Assembly: GCA_964537035.1 (NCBI GenBank)
Contig: CAZIAK010000058.1
Span: 1-25,361, forward strand
DNA from: CAZIAK01 sp964537035
Lineage (GTDB): Bacteria > Planctomycetota > B15-G4
DNA length: 25,361 bases
Direction of reading: 5' to 3'
Both the position numbers and the translations under genes were made by a program. Below the pieces are notes generated by a model. It saw only the letters and a program-made list of their open reading frames with translations. It was not told the origin of the DNA and made no database searches. Below are positions 6,961 through 15,663 of this stretch, in pieces; the stretch's first letter is position 1, and each line of letters opens with the position of its first letter.

Positions 6961-9900
6961 CTACTCCTGGATGACCGCCATGTCTTCCAGCAACCACCCC
7001 CGGGTCTGGTCATTGTTGAGCAGATCGCTCTCCAGACCATCGCCCACCACCTCGGCCCGCACCTGCAGCCCGCCGCCCTGTTGCAGCAGAGACAGCAGCA
7101 GCTGCTGATCCAGACTGACCGAGGGTCCGGGGCCAGCTCCTCCGAGGGGCGTGCCCGCAGGTCCACCCATGCCCACGCCGGGAGTGGCAGGCGTGCCCAC
7201 GGTGTGGCCCCGACTGTTGGGCGGTGTCTGCTGGGCCAGCTTGAGCGGCAGTTCGTAGTTCGCGTTGAAGCGCGCGACCGACCAGCTGCCGCTGGGTGCC
7301 AGGGCCGGCACGTCGTATGACTTCAGCAAGAACTCCGTGGGCTGTCCCGCCAAGGTGCTCAGCGTGCCGTCCGGGTTCATCAGCGCCCCGTACAGGTTGA
7401 GCGTGGCGGCGGGGGACGGGCTGCCGCTGGGGTTGGTCACCGTGGCCCCGATGCGGAACGCGGTCTGCGCCCGAGCGAGCACGAGCTCGATCACGGGAGG
7501 ATCCGTGGCCAGGTCGTAGCCCGCGGGCGGTTGATCGGCGGGCCCCATGCGCACGATGCGCAGCAGACTCAAGCCAGGCGCGAAGGTGATCTCTGCCGAG
7601 GTGCCGTTGCCACGCTTCTCGATGAGCATGGTATTGGTGATGGCGCCGGCGGGGAAGAGATCGCACTTGCCGTCCGCTGCTCCCCATTCGATCTCGTACT
7701 GCCCCGGGACCAGACCCGACTCGAGCTGGCACGTGCTGGTCACGGGGCTGGCCTCGAAGTTGTAGACGAAGGCGCTGTAGGTGGTGGCGTCGTAGTCCCT
7801 GTAGTTGCACTGCATTTCGATGTCGACGCCGTCGCCCAGACGGTTGCGCCAGCGCACGAGGGGCTGATAGGCGATGCCCTCGACGAGGTTCTCTCCCGAG
7901 GCGGCCATGGTCAGGTTGGACAAGCCGCCGCCCAGGGGTACCCGGTCGGTGTGCAGCCCGTGAGTGGTGAGCAGCGGGTAGAGCATGCGGTAGTACGGAA
8001 TGGTCGTCGAGTAGCTGCCCTCGAAGATTAGCGAGGACTTGGCGGTGAAGCCCGCACCACAGGCGGCGGTGTCGCCGAGGGCGTAGAACATGGCGCCGAT
8101 CTGGCCGTTGAACTCGTTCTCGACCCAGGTCTCCATGCGGCTCAGCAGGGCCGTGTCCACGTAGGCACCGCCAGTGCCGAGAGGGTCGGCCAGGGAGTTC
8201 AGATCTGTGTCCCCCGCCAGCAGGCCCAGCAGGTTGATCACGATGGGACCAAAGCGCGAGCTGCCCTTGAAGAGCATGCCTGCCCATTGATCGCTGCCCA
8301 CGGTGACTCCGGCGGGGAAGCCCGCATCTTCCCAGTCCATGACGGAGCGGAACATGCGCACGGCGGGGAGCAGGAGCTGCCAGCGGTTGGGATCTGTGGA
8401 GTTGTTGTACGTCTCTGCCAGCAGGTCGAGGCTGTAGCTGTGCACGCCGCCCGCCAGCTCGCTCACGTCGTTGGGGTTGAAGGCGAAGGTCCACCATGAA
8501 CCGCCGGAACCGAACTCGTTCGTGGGCCACTGGGTCGGCCCATACCAGCCAGCGGGCTTGCCCCCGGTGGTGTCCGCGGCGTCGTCCCTCCAGGCTCCTG
8601 CCCAGTCGGTGAGGTCGTTGACCATGGGGTGACTCTCGGCCAGCAGCTGTCGCCCCAGTTCGCCCACCGCCGGGCTCATGGCGCGGCCGTTGAGCAGGAT
8701 GTCGTGGGCGTTGGTGGTGCTCGTGTCCGGCCCGTTGGCGGTGAAGTGATACGACTTGAAGTGCAGGCGTCCCAGGTTGCTGGACCCGGCGAAGGCCAGG
8801 CTCGGGTTCTGGGCGTAGAGTAGATGCTCCGCCACGCCCAGGCCCACGTCGAAGGCCATGGCGGTGTGTCCGAAGATGGCTTGCAGGGTGAGCCAGGTGT
8901 TGGTGGTGTACTCGGCGCTGTGCTCCACGTCGGTGAGGCCGCCGGCGAAGTAGCCGTTCTGCACTTCGCCCGAGGTGAACAGCGTGTGCCGCACCATGTC
9001 GTCGAGAGCGTCGAGGGCCCGTCGGTTGGTCTGGTCTTGTCGGCCAGCGAACACCTTGGCGAGCTGGATCATCAGCTCGATGTCATCCCCCGAACCGCCA
9101 CCCAGGTCGCCGTCGATCAGTCGCTCGCCGAGCCAGTAGTCGGCGATGTTTTCGAGCAGGAGGCGTTGCTGCCTGAGCAGGTTGGCCCAGTTCGGTGCGC
9201 TGGGGTCATCGGCGGGCAGGGCGACCTCGTCGGCCCACCAGGACGCGGCCAGCTGGGCTTCGCTGAAGATGTTCTGGTAGTCGATCAGGGGCCAGCCCAC
9301 GGGCAGTACGCCCTGGTCGATGTACTCACGAAACAGGATCAGCTCGAGGTCTTGAGGGAAGTCCGTGGCTGCGAAACCGAGGTCGACGAAAGCGGTGAGA
9401 ATGGCGTCCCGGCGAGCGGCGAGAGCCACGGAGTCCGGGTCGCCGAAGTTCACGCTCATGGCGGGGTTCATGGTGGTCAGGGTCGCGCCGCTGAGCTTGA
9501 GCGCGGCGAAGACCAGGGGCGAGGGTTCCCAGTCGCCTGGTGCCAGGGTGCCGTTGTTCCAGTCGACCAGGTCATCGAGCACCGTGGTGCCCGCCGCGGC
9601 GGCGGTGATGCCCCGCAGCTCGCGCAGGGCGTGGTGAGCGTTGGCGTTGGTCTTGGTCAGGCCGAAGATCGAGATCGATTGGTCGGCGCAGGTCGTGTTC
9701 AAGAAACCCATGCCTCCGTCTTCGGCGCAGGCGAAGGCCGCCTCACGGCCGCTGGCGGCGAGGTGATCCAGGGCCCGTTGCATGGAGGCCAGCTCGTCCA
9801 GCAACCAGCCACAGGCGGGGTGGCTGGGGGCCGCCAGCGTGAGCGCTGCTGCGGCGGGGGCCACCAGATGCAGCCTGCCGTGTTTGCTGCCTTCAAGCCA

Positions 9901-10800
9901 GCCCGCCAGGTGCATGAGTGCCACCCCCCGCTCGAAGTCGTCAGGCAGCGCGGTGGCCAGGGTCTCGGCCAGGTCGAAATCGCCTGCGTTGAAGGCGCTG
10001 ACGAAAGGCGCCACGCCCGGGGTGAAGCCCAGCAACGGGTCGCTGCCCAGGCGCTGATAGACCAGTGGCAGAGCTTCGTGATCGTGCAGCTCGAAGCCCG
10101 CGATGAAGACCGGGTCAGAGCTGTCCGTGGAGAGGCGCACGGTCACCGTGCCTGTGGCGTCGGCGGTGGTCAGCACCCACACCGGTACGATGCCCCCGAC
10201 GAAGGTGGCGTAGGTTGCGCCCTTGTGGCCGCTGGCGCAGCGCACGCCGCTGGCCACGGAGCGCCAGCCACCGACCATGTCTGGCACCTCGACGCGCATG
10301 TCCCGGGTCGCGCTCGGCAGGTAGGACCAATAGGGCGGGTTGAAGATATCGAAGAGGTCGCCCCAGGGAGCCGAGGCGCCCAACTCGAGCCGCACGCGGT
10401 AGTCGCCATTCGGGGTCAGGCCCGAGATCGAGAGTTCGGTGTCGTCGGCCAGCCAGAGCGAGGTGTTGCGGTGGGTCTGGTCCAGTTGGTCCGGGTCGAC
10501 GGCGAGCACGTCCGGGTTCAGGGGCAGGTCACCGAAGAAGTTGGGGAAGTTGCCCGCCACATGCACGGTGCCCAGGGGCGCGGCGCTCAGGGAGATGTTC
10601 GTCGGGGCAGCGCCAGCGCTGAGCAACTCGTAGCCAGGTTCGTTCGTCGCGAAGCCGTTGAGGTCGCCGCAGTTCACCAGCCGAGGCAAGGTCTGGGCTG
10701 TCATCGACGTGGCTGAGAGGCCTGACAGCAGCGCCGGTCCCAGGGACAGCAGAGCAGCCCGTCGGAGGGTTGCTTTGAGCAGGTTGTGGAGGCTGATCAT
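6961..10800 (-). CDS. Very large secreted protein of unknown function
   Basis: 1279 residues from the ATG at 10800, where a signal peptide begins (MISLHNLLKATLRRAALLSL, cleavage near SMTAQ at about residue 35); the frame runs on to 10917 without signal-like sequence. I do not recognise the family. The first 240 or so residues look like a beta-rich domain, with strands such as GDYRVRLELG and TGTVTVRLS. The middle, about 280-900, looks mostly helical with recurrent Trp, His and Tyr (EYTTNTWLTLQAIFGH, GPTQWPTNEFGSGGSWW), recalling alpha/alpha-toroid polysaccharide-degrading enzymes, but without a motif I can name. The C-terminal 250 residues are beta-rich with CARDB/Ig-like character and a Pro/Gly-rich stretch (GTPATPGVGMGGPAG). 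Cys residues are present, which suits an exported protein. The 112-base gap to the EF-hand gene downstream allows co-transcription. Confidence 0.85.
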   Translation of the reverse strand: MISLHNLLKATLRRAALLSLGPALLSGLSATSMTAQTLPRLVNCGDLNGFATNEPGYELLSAGAAPTNISLSAAPLGTVHVAGNFPNFFGDLPLNPDVLAVDPDQLDQTHRNTSLWLADDTELSISGLTPNGDYRVRLELGASAPWGDLFDIFNPPYWSYLPSATRDMRVEVPDMVGGWRSVASGVRCASGHKGATYATFVGGIVPVWVLTTADATGTVTVRLSTDSSDPVFIAGFELHDHEALPLVYQRLGSDPLLGFTPGVAPFVSAFNAGDFDLAETLATALPDDFERGVALMHLAGWLEGSKHGRLHLVAPAAAALTLAAPSHPACGWLLDELASMQRALDHLAASGREAAFACAEDGGMGFLNTTCADQSISIFGLTKTNANAHHALRELRGITAAAAGTTVLDDLVDWNNGTLAPGDWEPSPLVFAALKLSGATLTTMNPAMSVNFGDPDSVALAARRDAILTAFVDLGFAATDFPQDLELILFREYIDQGVLPVGWPLIDYQNIFSEAQLAASWWADEVALPADDPSAPNWANLLRQQRLLLENIADYWLGERLIDGDLGGGSGDDIELMIQLAKVFAGRQDQTNRRALDALDDMVRHTLFTSGEVQNGYFAGGLTDVEHSAEYTTNTWLTLQAIFGHTAMAFDVGLGVAEHLLYAQNPSLAFAGSSNLGRLHFKSYHFTANGPDTSTTNAHDILLNGRAMSPAVGELGRQLLAESHPMVNDLTDWAGAWRDDAADTTGGKPAGWYGPTQWPTNEFGSGGSWWTFAFNPNDVSELAGGVHSYSLDLLAETYNNSTDPNRWQLLLPAVRMFRSVMDWEDAGFPAGVTVGSDQWAGMLFKGSSRFGPIVINLLGLLAGDTDLNSLADPLGTGGAYVDTALLSRMETWVENEFNGQIGAMFYALGDTAACGAGFTAKSSLIFEGSYSTTIPYYRMLYPLLTTHGLHTDRVPLGGGLSNLTMAASGENLVEGIAYQPLVRWRNRLGDGVDIEMQCNYRDYDATTYSAFVYNFEASPVTSTCQLESGLVPGQYEIEWGAADGKCDLFPAGAITNTMLIEKRGNGTSAEITFAPGLSLLRIVRMGPADQPPAGYDLATDPPVIELVLARAQTAFRIGATVTNPSGSPSPAATLNLYGALMNPDGTLSTLAGQPTEFLLKSYDVPALAPSGSWSVARFNANYELPLKLAQQTPPNSRGHTVGTPATPGVGMGGPAGTPLGGAGPGPSVSLDQQLLLSLLQQGGGLQVRAEVVGDGLESDLLNNDQTRGWLLEDMAVIQE

Positions 10801-11170
10801 GGGTGACGATTCCCCGGATGATTCGCAGGGAAATGTCAGAGGAGCCCTGCGGGTGGAGGCCTGTGGAGGAGGGAGCAGAGAGCCTGTCCCTGGCCGATGT
10901 GAGGCTGAGGAGAGCATATGCGCTTGCGGTGATTCGTGCCTCCGGTCAATCTTCGCTTGGATGCGGAGGAGTGATTCTGGAATTCGCGGTCAGGGCTGAG
11001 CGAGCGCGAGCCCTTGGCGCCGCCAAGGAGCCCAAAACGGTACTCAGAGGCCTTCTACCGCCCCCTGAGCCTCAGGCCCGCCGCGTCGGCCAGCCTTCGG
11101 GTTCCCACAGGGCGGCCCTCCACGAACCCCGGGCTCAAGTCCGAGAAAGGGGCTGTCGAAACAAGTAGAC
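10801..11170. promoter_or_regulatory. 370-base divergent intergenic region
   Basis: This separates the divergent starts at 10800 (-) and 11171 (+), so it should hold promoters for both secreted-protein genes. I see no confident -35/-10 pair. The one clear structure is a palindrome at 11012-11028. An open frame at 10803-11168 (+) has no family resemblance or ribosome binding site and is treated as noncoding. Confidence 0.6.
11012..11028. promoter_or_regulatory. 17-base palindrome, possible operator or hairpin
   Basis: CCTTGGCG and CGCCAAGG flank a single central C, a near-perfect dyad in the divergent intergenic region, 142 bases before the FG-GAP start. It could bind a dimeric regulator, or form a 6-base hairpin with a CGCCG loop. 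Confidence 0.4.
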
Positions 11171-12700
11171 ATGAATACATACGTAGAGGCCGCTCTCAGC
11201 GCCGACGACCAAAACGACTTCTTCCGCTCGCCTGCCCAGCGCCTCGGTGCGGGCCGGCTGCTGAGCGGGCTCGCCCTGGCCCTTGGCTTGGGAATGACGG
11301 CGCCGGGCGCCTCGGCCCAGGGGTTTTCCCAGTCGGACATGTCGGTGGGCCAGAACCCTCGTGACGTGGCCATCGCCGACTTCAACTGGGATGGCCGGGA
11401 TGACCTGGCCATCGCCAACCAGGACTCGAACAACGTGTCCGTGCTCTGGGGCTTCCCTGGCGCGGTCTTCGCGCCAGCGTTCAGCGTGCCCGTGGGCTCC
11501 GGCCCCGTGGCGATCCTGGCCGCTGACTTCAGCGGTGACGGCATCGTCGACCTGGCCACGGCCAACACCAACAGCGGCACGGTCTCCCTGGCCCGAGGCA
11601 AGGGGGATGGCACGTTCTATCCCGCCCCGAGCTACAGCTGCGGCTCCTTGCCCAAGGACCTGGACGCCGCGGATGTCAACGGCGACGGTCTGCTCGACAT
11701 CGTCGTCGCCCTCGATGACGAGTCGGCCTCGGTGGTCTGGCTGCAGTCCCTGGGCAACGGCTCCCTGGCTCCTGCTCAGATCGCCGCCGCTGGCTTCAAG
11801 GCTTCGTCGGTCTGCGTCGGCGACATCGACGGCCTGAACGGTCTCGACATCGCCGTGGGCAACCTGACGGACGACACGGTCACCATCCTGCTGGGTGCAG
11901 GGGACGGCAGCTTCGCCGTGGACCAGAACATGGCCGCAGAGGCTGGGCCCGACGCGATCCGCCTGGCTGATCTCGACGGCGACGGCCGCCTGGACGTGCT
12001 CGCCGCGAACACCGGCGCCAGCAGCGTCTCGGTCTTCTACAGCAACGGCGAGGCCCTCGATGCTGGTGTCCAGGTCGAGACGGGCTCCTCGCCGAGTTCC
12101 CTGGCCGTGGGCGACGTGACCGGCGATGAGATCGATGATCTGATCGTGGTCAGCGCTCCGGGCGACGTGGTCATGACCGTGGCGGGAGTCGCTGACGGCG
12201 GCTTCGCGGCCCCGGCTCTCCTGGCCCAAGGTCTGGCCTCCGTGGGCTTGGCCCTGGCTGATCTCGACGGCGACTTTCTGCCCGACGTGATCACCGCCAA
12301 CGGGCCGAGCAACGGCATCTCCATCCTCACCAACGGCGCGGGCCCCTGGATCGATCTGGGCGCAGCGTCGGTGGGGAGCGCGGGCAGCTTCGAGCTGCTG
12401 GCCAGCGGTGTCCCCGCCGGGGGCAGCCCGGTCACCTTGACGCCCCGCAACGACTCTGGCCTCGCCGCGCCGGGCTGGCTGGTGGCTGGCACCTCCAAGC
12501 TCTCGGTACCGTTCCAGGGCGGCGTGATGATCCCCGACCCCGTGTCCATGGTCCCGGCCACGGCCAACGTGTCCCTGGCCACGCACTGGCCTGTGGGCAT
12601 GCCTGTAGGTTCGAGCCTCTATCTGCAGGGTTGGTTCGGTCTGGGCGGAGGTGACGCCTCCAGCACCAACGCGCTGCGGGCCATCGTTCAAGCTCCGTAG
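11171..12700 (+). CDS. Secreted seven-repeat FG-GAP/VCBS protein
   Basis: 509 residues. The N-terminus has a long polar lead of about 27 residues before the hydrophobic core LLSGLALALGLGMTAPGASA, with cleavage likely near ASAQG. Seven FG-GAP calcium loops follow at about 48-residue spacing: ADFNWDGRDDLAIA, ADFSGDGIVDLATA, ADVNGDGLLDIVVA, GDIDGLNGLDIAVG, ADLDGDGRLDVLAA, GDVTGDEIDDLIVV and ADLDGDFLPDVITA, which suits one seven-bladed beta-propeller. The last 120 residues form a separate beta-rich module (SFELLASGVPAGGSPVTLTP, ending in SSTNALRAIVQAP), of a type I associate with exported planctomycete proteins. The ATG at 11171 lacks a good ribosome binding site; the unusual N-terminal extension suggests that a later start is possible. 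Function unknown; extracellular binding or structural role inferred from the fold. Confidence 0.88.
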   Translation: MNTYVEAALSADDQNDFFRSPAQRLGAGRLLSGLALALGLGMTAPGASAQGFSQSDMSVGQNPRDVAIADFNWDGRDDLAIANQDSNNVSVLWGFPGAVFAPAFSVPVGSGPVAILAADFSGDGIVDLATANTNSGTVSLARGKGDGTFYPAPSYSCGSLPKDLDAADVNGDGLLDIVVALDDESASVVWLQSLGNGSLAPAQIAAAGFKASSVCVGDIDGLNGLDIAVGNLTDDTVTILLGAGDGSFAVDQNMAAEAGPDAIRLADLDGDGRLDVLAANTGASSVSVFYSNGEALDAGVQVETGSSPSSLAVGDVTGDEIDDLIVVSAPGDVVMTVAGVADGGFAAPALLAQGLASVGLALADLDGDFLPDVITANGPSNGISILTNGAGPWIDLGAASVGSAGSFELLASGVPAGGSPVTLTPRNDSGLAAPGWLVAGTSKLSVPFQGGVMIPDPVSMVPATANVSLATHWPVGMPVGSSLYLQGWFGLGGGDASSTNALRAIVQAP

Positions 12701-12811
12701 GGCCTTGATGCCAGCGGCCACCTCGGGCCGCCTCGGGTCGGTGAAGGTCGGCGAAGGTCGCCCCTGCTCCACGGGCAGCACTTTGGGTGGGGGCTGGTAG
12801 GCTGGCCGGCC

Positions 12812-14296
12812 ATGAGTCGTCCCCCGTCGAATGGCCCCGCCCTGCGCCCCTTGCCCCCTGCGATCAAGGGGCTCGTCCAGCGCGTCACAGCGGCGGAGGG
12901 CCGGGCTCTGCTGGTGGGCGGCGCCGTCATCGACGCGGTCCACGACGGTGAACCGGTCGACTGGGACATCGAGGTGCACGGGCTGTCTCTTGACGAGCTG
13001 GAGGCTGTTCTGGAGCCCTTCTCGCCGCGCGCTGTCGGCAAGAGCTTCGGCGTGTTCATCCTCGAACCGGCCCGGGTCGATGGCCTGGATGTGGACGTGT
13101 CCGTGCCCCGGCGAGAGAGCAAGGTGGGCGTGGGTCATCGTGACTTCCGTTGCGAGTTCGATCCGTCCATGACCCTTGCCGACGCCGCCCGTCGGCGGGA
13201 CTTCACCATCAACTCGGTCATGCTTGACCTGGCGGATGGGCAGCTGCTCGACCCCTTCGACGGGCTGGTCGACCTGGAGGCGGGCCTGCTGCGCATGACC
13301 AATGCCACGGCCTTCGCCGAAGACCCTCTGCGCTGCCTACGCGCCATGCAGCTGCTGGCCCGCAAGGCGAAGCGGGTCGACGAGGCCACGCTCAACGTCA
13401 TCCGGGGCATGTCCCACACCTTTGACACGTTGCCCCGAGAGCGGGTGGGTGACGAATGGAAGAAGCTGTTGCTCAAAGCCGAGCGACCCTCGATGGGGCT
13501 GAACTTCTTGCACGAGTGCGGTTGGCTGGAGCACTTCCCCGAGCTGCTGGAGATGGTGCACTGGTCCGGCTGGCAAGAGCAGTCCAACCAGGCCTGGCGA
13601 GCGCAGTTCGACAGTGACGGTTGTCCCCAGAACCCAGAGTGGCATCCCGAGGGCGACGTGTGGATCCACAACAACATGGTGGTGGACGCCGCGGCCCGGG
13701 TGCGCGATCAGGTCGACCCGGAGTGGCAGCTGGCCTTCATGTACGGCGCGCTGCTCCACGACATCGCCAAGCCCGCCACCACCGAACTGCCCCGGTGCAC
13801 CGCCTACGGTCACGACAAGTTGGGCGAGGAGATGGCCGCCACCTTCATGGCCCGGCTCACGGGCCATGCTGAGCTGGTAGAACGGGTGGGCGTGTTGGTC
13901 CGCCAGCACCTGCAACCCTTCATGTTGGTGAAGGCAAGCTCAGGCGACGCGGCCTGGAAGCGGCTGCACCGACGCACTGCCGGGCGCCTCGATGTGCTGG
14001 GCTGGCTGACCCTGGCGGACTGGGCCGGGCGTCCCCAGCGAGACCCCCTGGGGCCTCTGGAGGAGGGCCGCCCCGTGCGGCACGAAGCGAGCGAGGCCTG
14101 CTGGAAATTTCACGAGATTCTCGGCATCGAGCCGCTGCGGCCCCTCGTCCAGGGACGGGACTTGATCGCGGCGGGCTGGACCCCAGGGAGCCACTTCAAA
14201 GTGGCTCTGAATGCCGCATTGGAGGCCCAGATCGACCATCCTGACTGGACCCCGGCTCAGCTGCTGGCTCTGGCCTTGGCCACGGCCGAGAGCTGA
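12812..14296 (+). CDS. CCA-adding enzyme / poly(A) polymerase family nucleotidyltransferase with HD domain
   Basis: 494 residues. The N-terminal head has LLVGGAVIDAVHDGEPVDWD, with metal-binding Asp50 and Asp52 in DWDIEV and a third carboxylate in DVDVSV (94-96). RRRDFTINSVMLD (128-139) and EDPLRCLRAMQL (170-181, the EDxxR-type base-selection motif) are typical of class II tRNA nucleotidyltransferases. An HD phosphohydrolase domain follows, with LHDIAKPATTE (His316, Asp317) and YGHDKLGEEMA. It would add or repair the 3' CCA of tRNA, and the HD part could remove phosphates from damaged ends. In the first motif the family's usual Arg (GGxVRD) is replaced by Ile. A poly(A) polymerase or a multifunctional Cca cannot be separated from sequence alone. 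It starts at ATG 12812, 111 bases after the FG-GAP stop, and looks independently transcribed. Confidence 0.88.
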   Translation: MSRPPSNGPALRPLPPAIKGLVQRVTAAEGRALLVGGAVIDAVHDGEPVDWDIEVHGLSLDELEAVLEPFSPRAVGKSFGVFILEPARVDGLDVDVSVPRRESKVGVGHRDFRCEFDPSMTLADAARRRDFTINSVMLDLADGQLLDPFDGLVDLEAGLLRMTNATAFAEDPLRCLRAMQLLARKAKRVDEATLNVIRGMSHTFDTLPRERVGDEWKKLLLKAERPSMGLNFLHECGWLEHFPELLEMVHWSGWQEQSNQAWRAQFDSDGCPQNPEWHPEGDVWIHNNMVVDAAARVRDQVDPEWQLAFMYGALLHDIAKPATTELPRCTAYGHDKLGEEMAATFMARLTGHAELVERVGVLVRQHLQPFMLVKASSGDAAWKRLHRRTAGRLDVLGWLTLADWAGRPQRDPLGPLEEGRPVRHEASEACWKFHEILGIEPLRPLVQGRDLIAAGWTPGSHFKVALNAALEAQIDHPDWTPAQLLALALATAES

Positions 14297-14397
14297 CCAG
14301 GCTTTCTCCGCCCTCCCTTGGGGGCTTCTGAAGCTTTCTCTGCAGAACGGATGGTCAGATGAGTTTCAGTATGGCCGGTCAGTGGGCGATGACTGAA

Positions 14398-14427
14398 CAG
14401 AACACACGGTCAGCAGCCAGTGTTCTG
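14398..14427. promoter_or_regulatory. Perfect 8-base inverted repeat at the HDOD gene start
   Basis: CAGAACAC (14398-14405) and GTGTTCTG (14420-14427) are exact reverse complements around a 14-base loop, ending 10 bases before the TTG start. The right arm touches the GGGGG Shine-Dalgarno (14427-14431), so folding in the mRNA could limit initiation; an operator is equally possible. GGTCAG is also repeated at 14353, 14377 and 14408. Confidence 0.45.
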
Positions 14428-14431
14428 GGGG
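14427..14431 (+). promoter_or_regulatory. Ribosome binding site supporting a TTG start
   Basis: GGGGG sits 6 bases before the TTG at 14438. A TGA stop immediately precedes this codon in frame, so no earlier start exists. A later start would cut into the HDOD domain. Confidence 0.5.
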
Positions 14432-14437
14432 TCTTGA

Positions 14438-15628
14438 TTGATATCTGAATGGCTACGCGACTTTGGGCGCCTGCCCACCTTGCCGGGTTCGGCACGGCGC
14501 CTGCTTGAGGCGACCGCCGGGGCTCCGGTGTCGGGCGCGGCCATCGCTCACTCGGTGGGCACGGACCCGGCCAGCACCGCGCGCATCCTGAGCCTGGCCG
14601 CCCAGTCGGGGTTGTGCGGCAGTGAGGGGCCCCGCACGGTCGATCAGGCCGTGGCCATACTGGGCCCTGAAGTGGTGGCGCTGACCGCCCTCGACTTCAC
14701 TCTGTGGGAGGAGCTACCCGAAGGCCATCGCCTCGACAGCGCGACCCACCTGTCGCTCTGGACCCAGAGTCTGGTGGTGGCCCTGTGCGCGCGGGCCCTG
14801 TCCAAATCGTCTGCTCTGGCTTCGCCCAGCCAGGCCTACTTGTGTGGACTGATGAGCCACTTCGGGCAGCTGATCCTGATCGATGTGGTCACGGACTCGT
14901 TCGCCCAGTTGCTGTCCGAAGCAGACGGCCGGCTGCCCACGGTCGCCCAAGAGCGCGCCGCTCTGGGGGAGGACCACCGGGCCTTGGGCGCGGCGCTGCT
15001 GTCTCAGTGGGGCGTGTCGGAGACCGTCACCGAGGTGGTGCGACTCTCCGGCGAGCGGGAACCCTTGACGGAGCACGAGGACCCTCGCGTGCTCGAGTTG
15101 ACGCGCCTGGTGCACCTCGCTGATCGGGTCTGCCAGCATTGGTCTCCCGCCATGGACGATGACACGGTGGCGGTCCTGCTCGAGAGCAGCCAGATCGCCC
15201 TGGGCCTGACCGCAGACGAACTGGAGTCCCTGCGAGTCGCCCTCACCGAGGAGTTCGCCGAGCTGGTACCCGTGCTCACCGGCGCACAGCTCACGGGGGA
15301 CGACAGCGCTGCACTGCTCAAGGCGGCGGGACAACGCAAGATGTCCATCGCCGCCAGCGCAGGGAGACTCTACGCGGAGTCTCAGCACCAGTGCCGAGAG
15401 CTGGAACACGAGCGCAGCGAACTCGAAGCCTCGGTGGACGAACTGCCCGCCGTGGCGCAGCGTTTCGTGCAGGGCGGGATGTATGTGCTGGGCGCCCTGG
15501 GCATCTGCACCTTCATCATGGCGGCGGGTTGCGCGCTCATGTTCGGGGCCACGTACCTGCTCAAGAGCTCCCTGGGCATCGACCTCATGGTCGGGGTCCA
15601 CCTGCGGGACCTGGTGCCGTTTCTCTAG
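14438..15628 (+). CDS. HDOD-domain protein with C-terminal coiled coil and membrane segment
   Basis: 396 residues from a TTG start. DFGRLPTLPGSARRLLEAT is the standard opening of an HDOD domain, a catalytically uncertain relative of HD hydrolases found in signalling proteins. VGTDPASTARILSLAAQSG and YLCGLMSHFGQLIL continue the domain, which ends near residue 230. Residues about 305-345 (SQHQCRELEHERSELEASVD) are likely to form a coiled coil. A hydrophobic segment at about 350-378 (GALGICTFIMAAGCALMFGA) would anchor the C-terminus in the membrane. The protein is probably a cytoplasmic, membrane-tethered signalling or scaffolding factor. No partner kinase or cyclic-di-GMP enzyme gene is adjacent. 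It converges on malQ with only 35 bases between the stops. Confidence 0.85.
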   Translation: MISEWLRDFGRLPTLPGSARRLLEATAGAPVSGAAIAHSVGTDPASTARILSLAAQSGLCGSEGPRTVDQAVAILGPEVVALTALDFTLWEELPEGHRLDSATHLSLWTQSLVVALCARALSKSSALASPSQAYLCGLMSHFGQLILIDVVTDSFAQLLSEADGRLPTVAQERAALGEDHRALGAALLSQWGVSETVTEVVRLSGEREPLTEHEDPRVLELTRLVHLADRVCQHWSPAMDDDTVAVLLESSQIALGLTADELESLRVALTEEFAELVPVLTGAQLTGDDSAALLKAAGQRKMSIAASAGRLYAESQHQCRELEHERSELEASVDELPAVAQRFVQGGMYVLGALGICTFIMAAGCALMFGATYLLKSSLGIDLMVGVHLRDLVPFL

Positions 15629-15631
15629 CCT

Positions 15632-15646
15632 ACGCCCCAGAGGCGT
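15632..15646. terminator. Short hairpin between convergent stops
   Basis: ACGCC and GGCGT form a 5-base stem with a CCAGA loop in the 35-base gap between the HDOD and malQ stops. No T-run follows on either side, so this is a weak terminator candidate. Confidence 0.25.
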
Positions 15647-15663
15647 GAGCTGAACTCAGGTGC

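Noticed and set aside
8824..10716. 630-residue open frame on the plus strand opposite the large secreted protein
   Set aside because: It is antisense to a gene with a signal peptide and coherent composition. Its own product is Gly/Val/Gln/His-rich with no family features, as expected from codon-position skew in high-GC DNA.
10803..11168. 121-residue open frame in the divergent intergenic region
   Set aside because: No ribosome binding site, no family resemblance and irregular composition. The region is better explained as promoter DNA.
11135..13138. 667-residue open frame on the minus strand
   Set aside because: It crosses two clear plus-strand genes (FG-GAP protein and nucleotidyltransferase) and the gap between them; its composition is that of an antisense frame.
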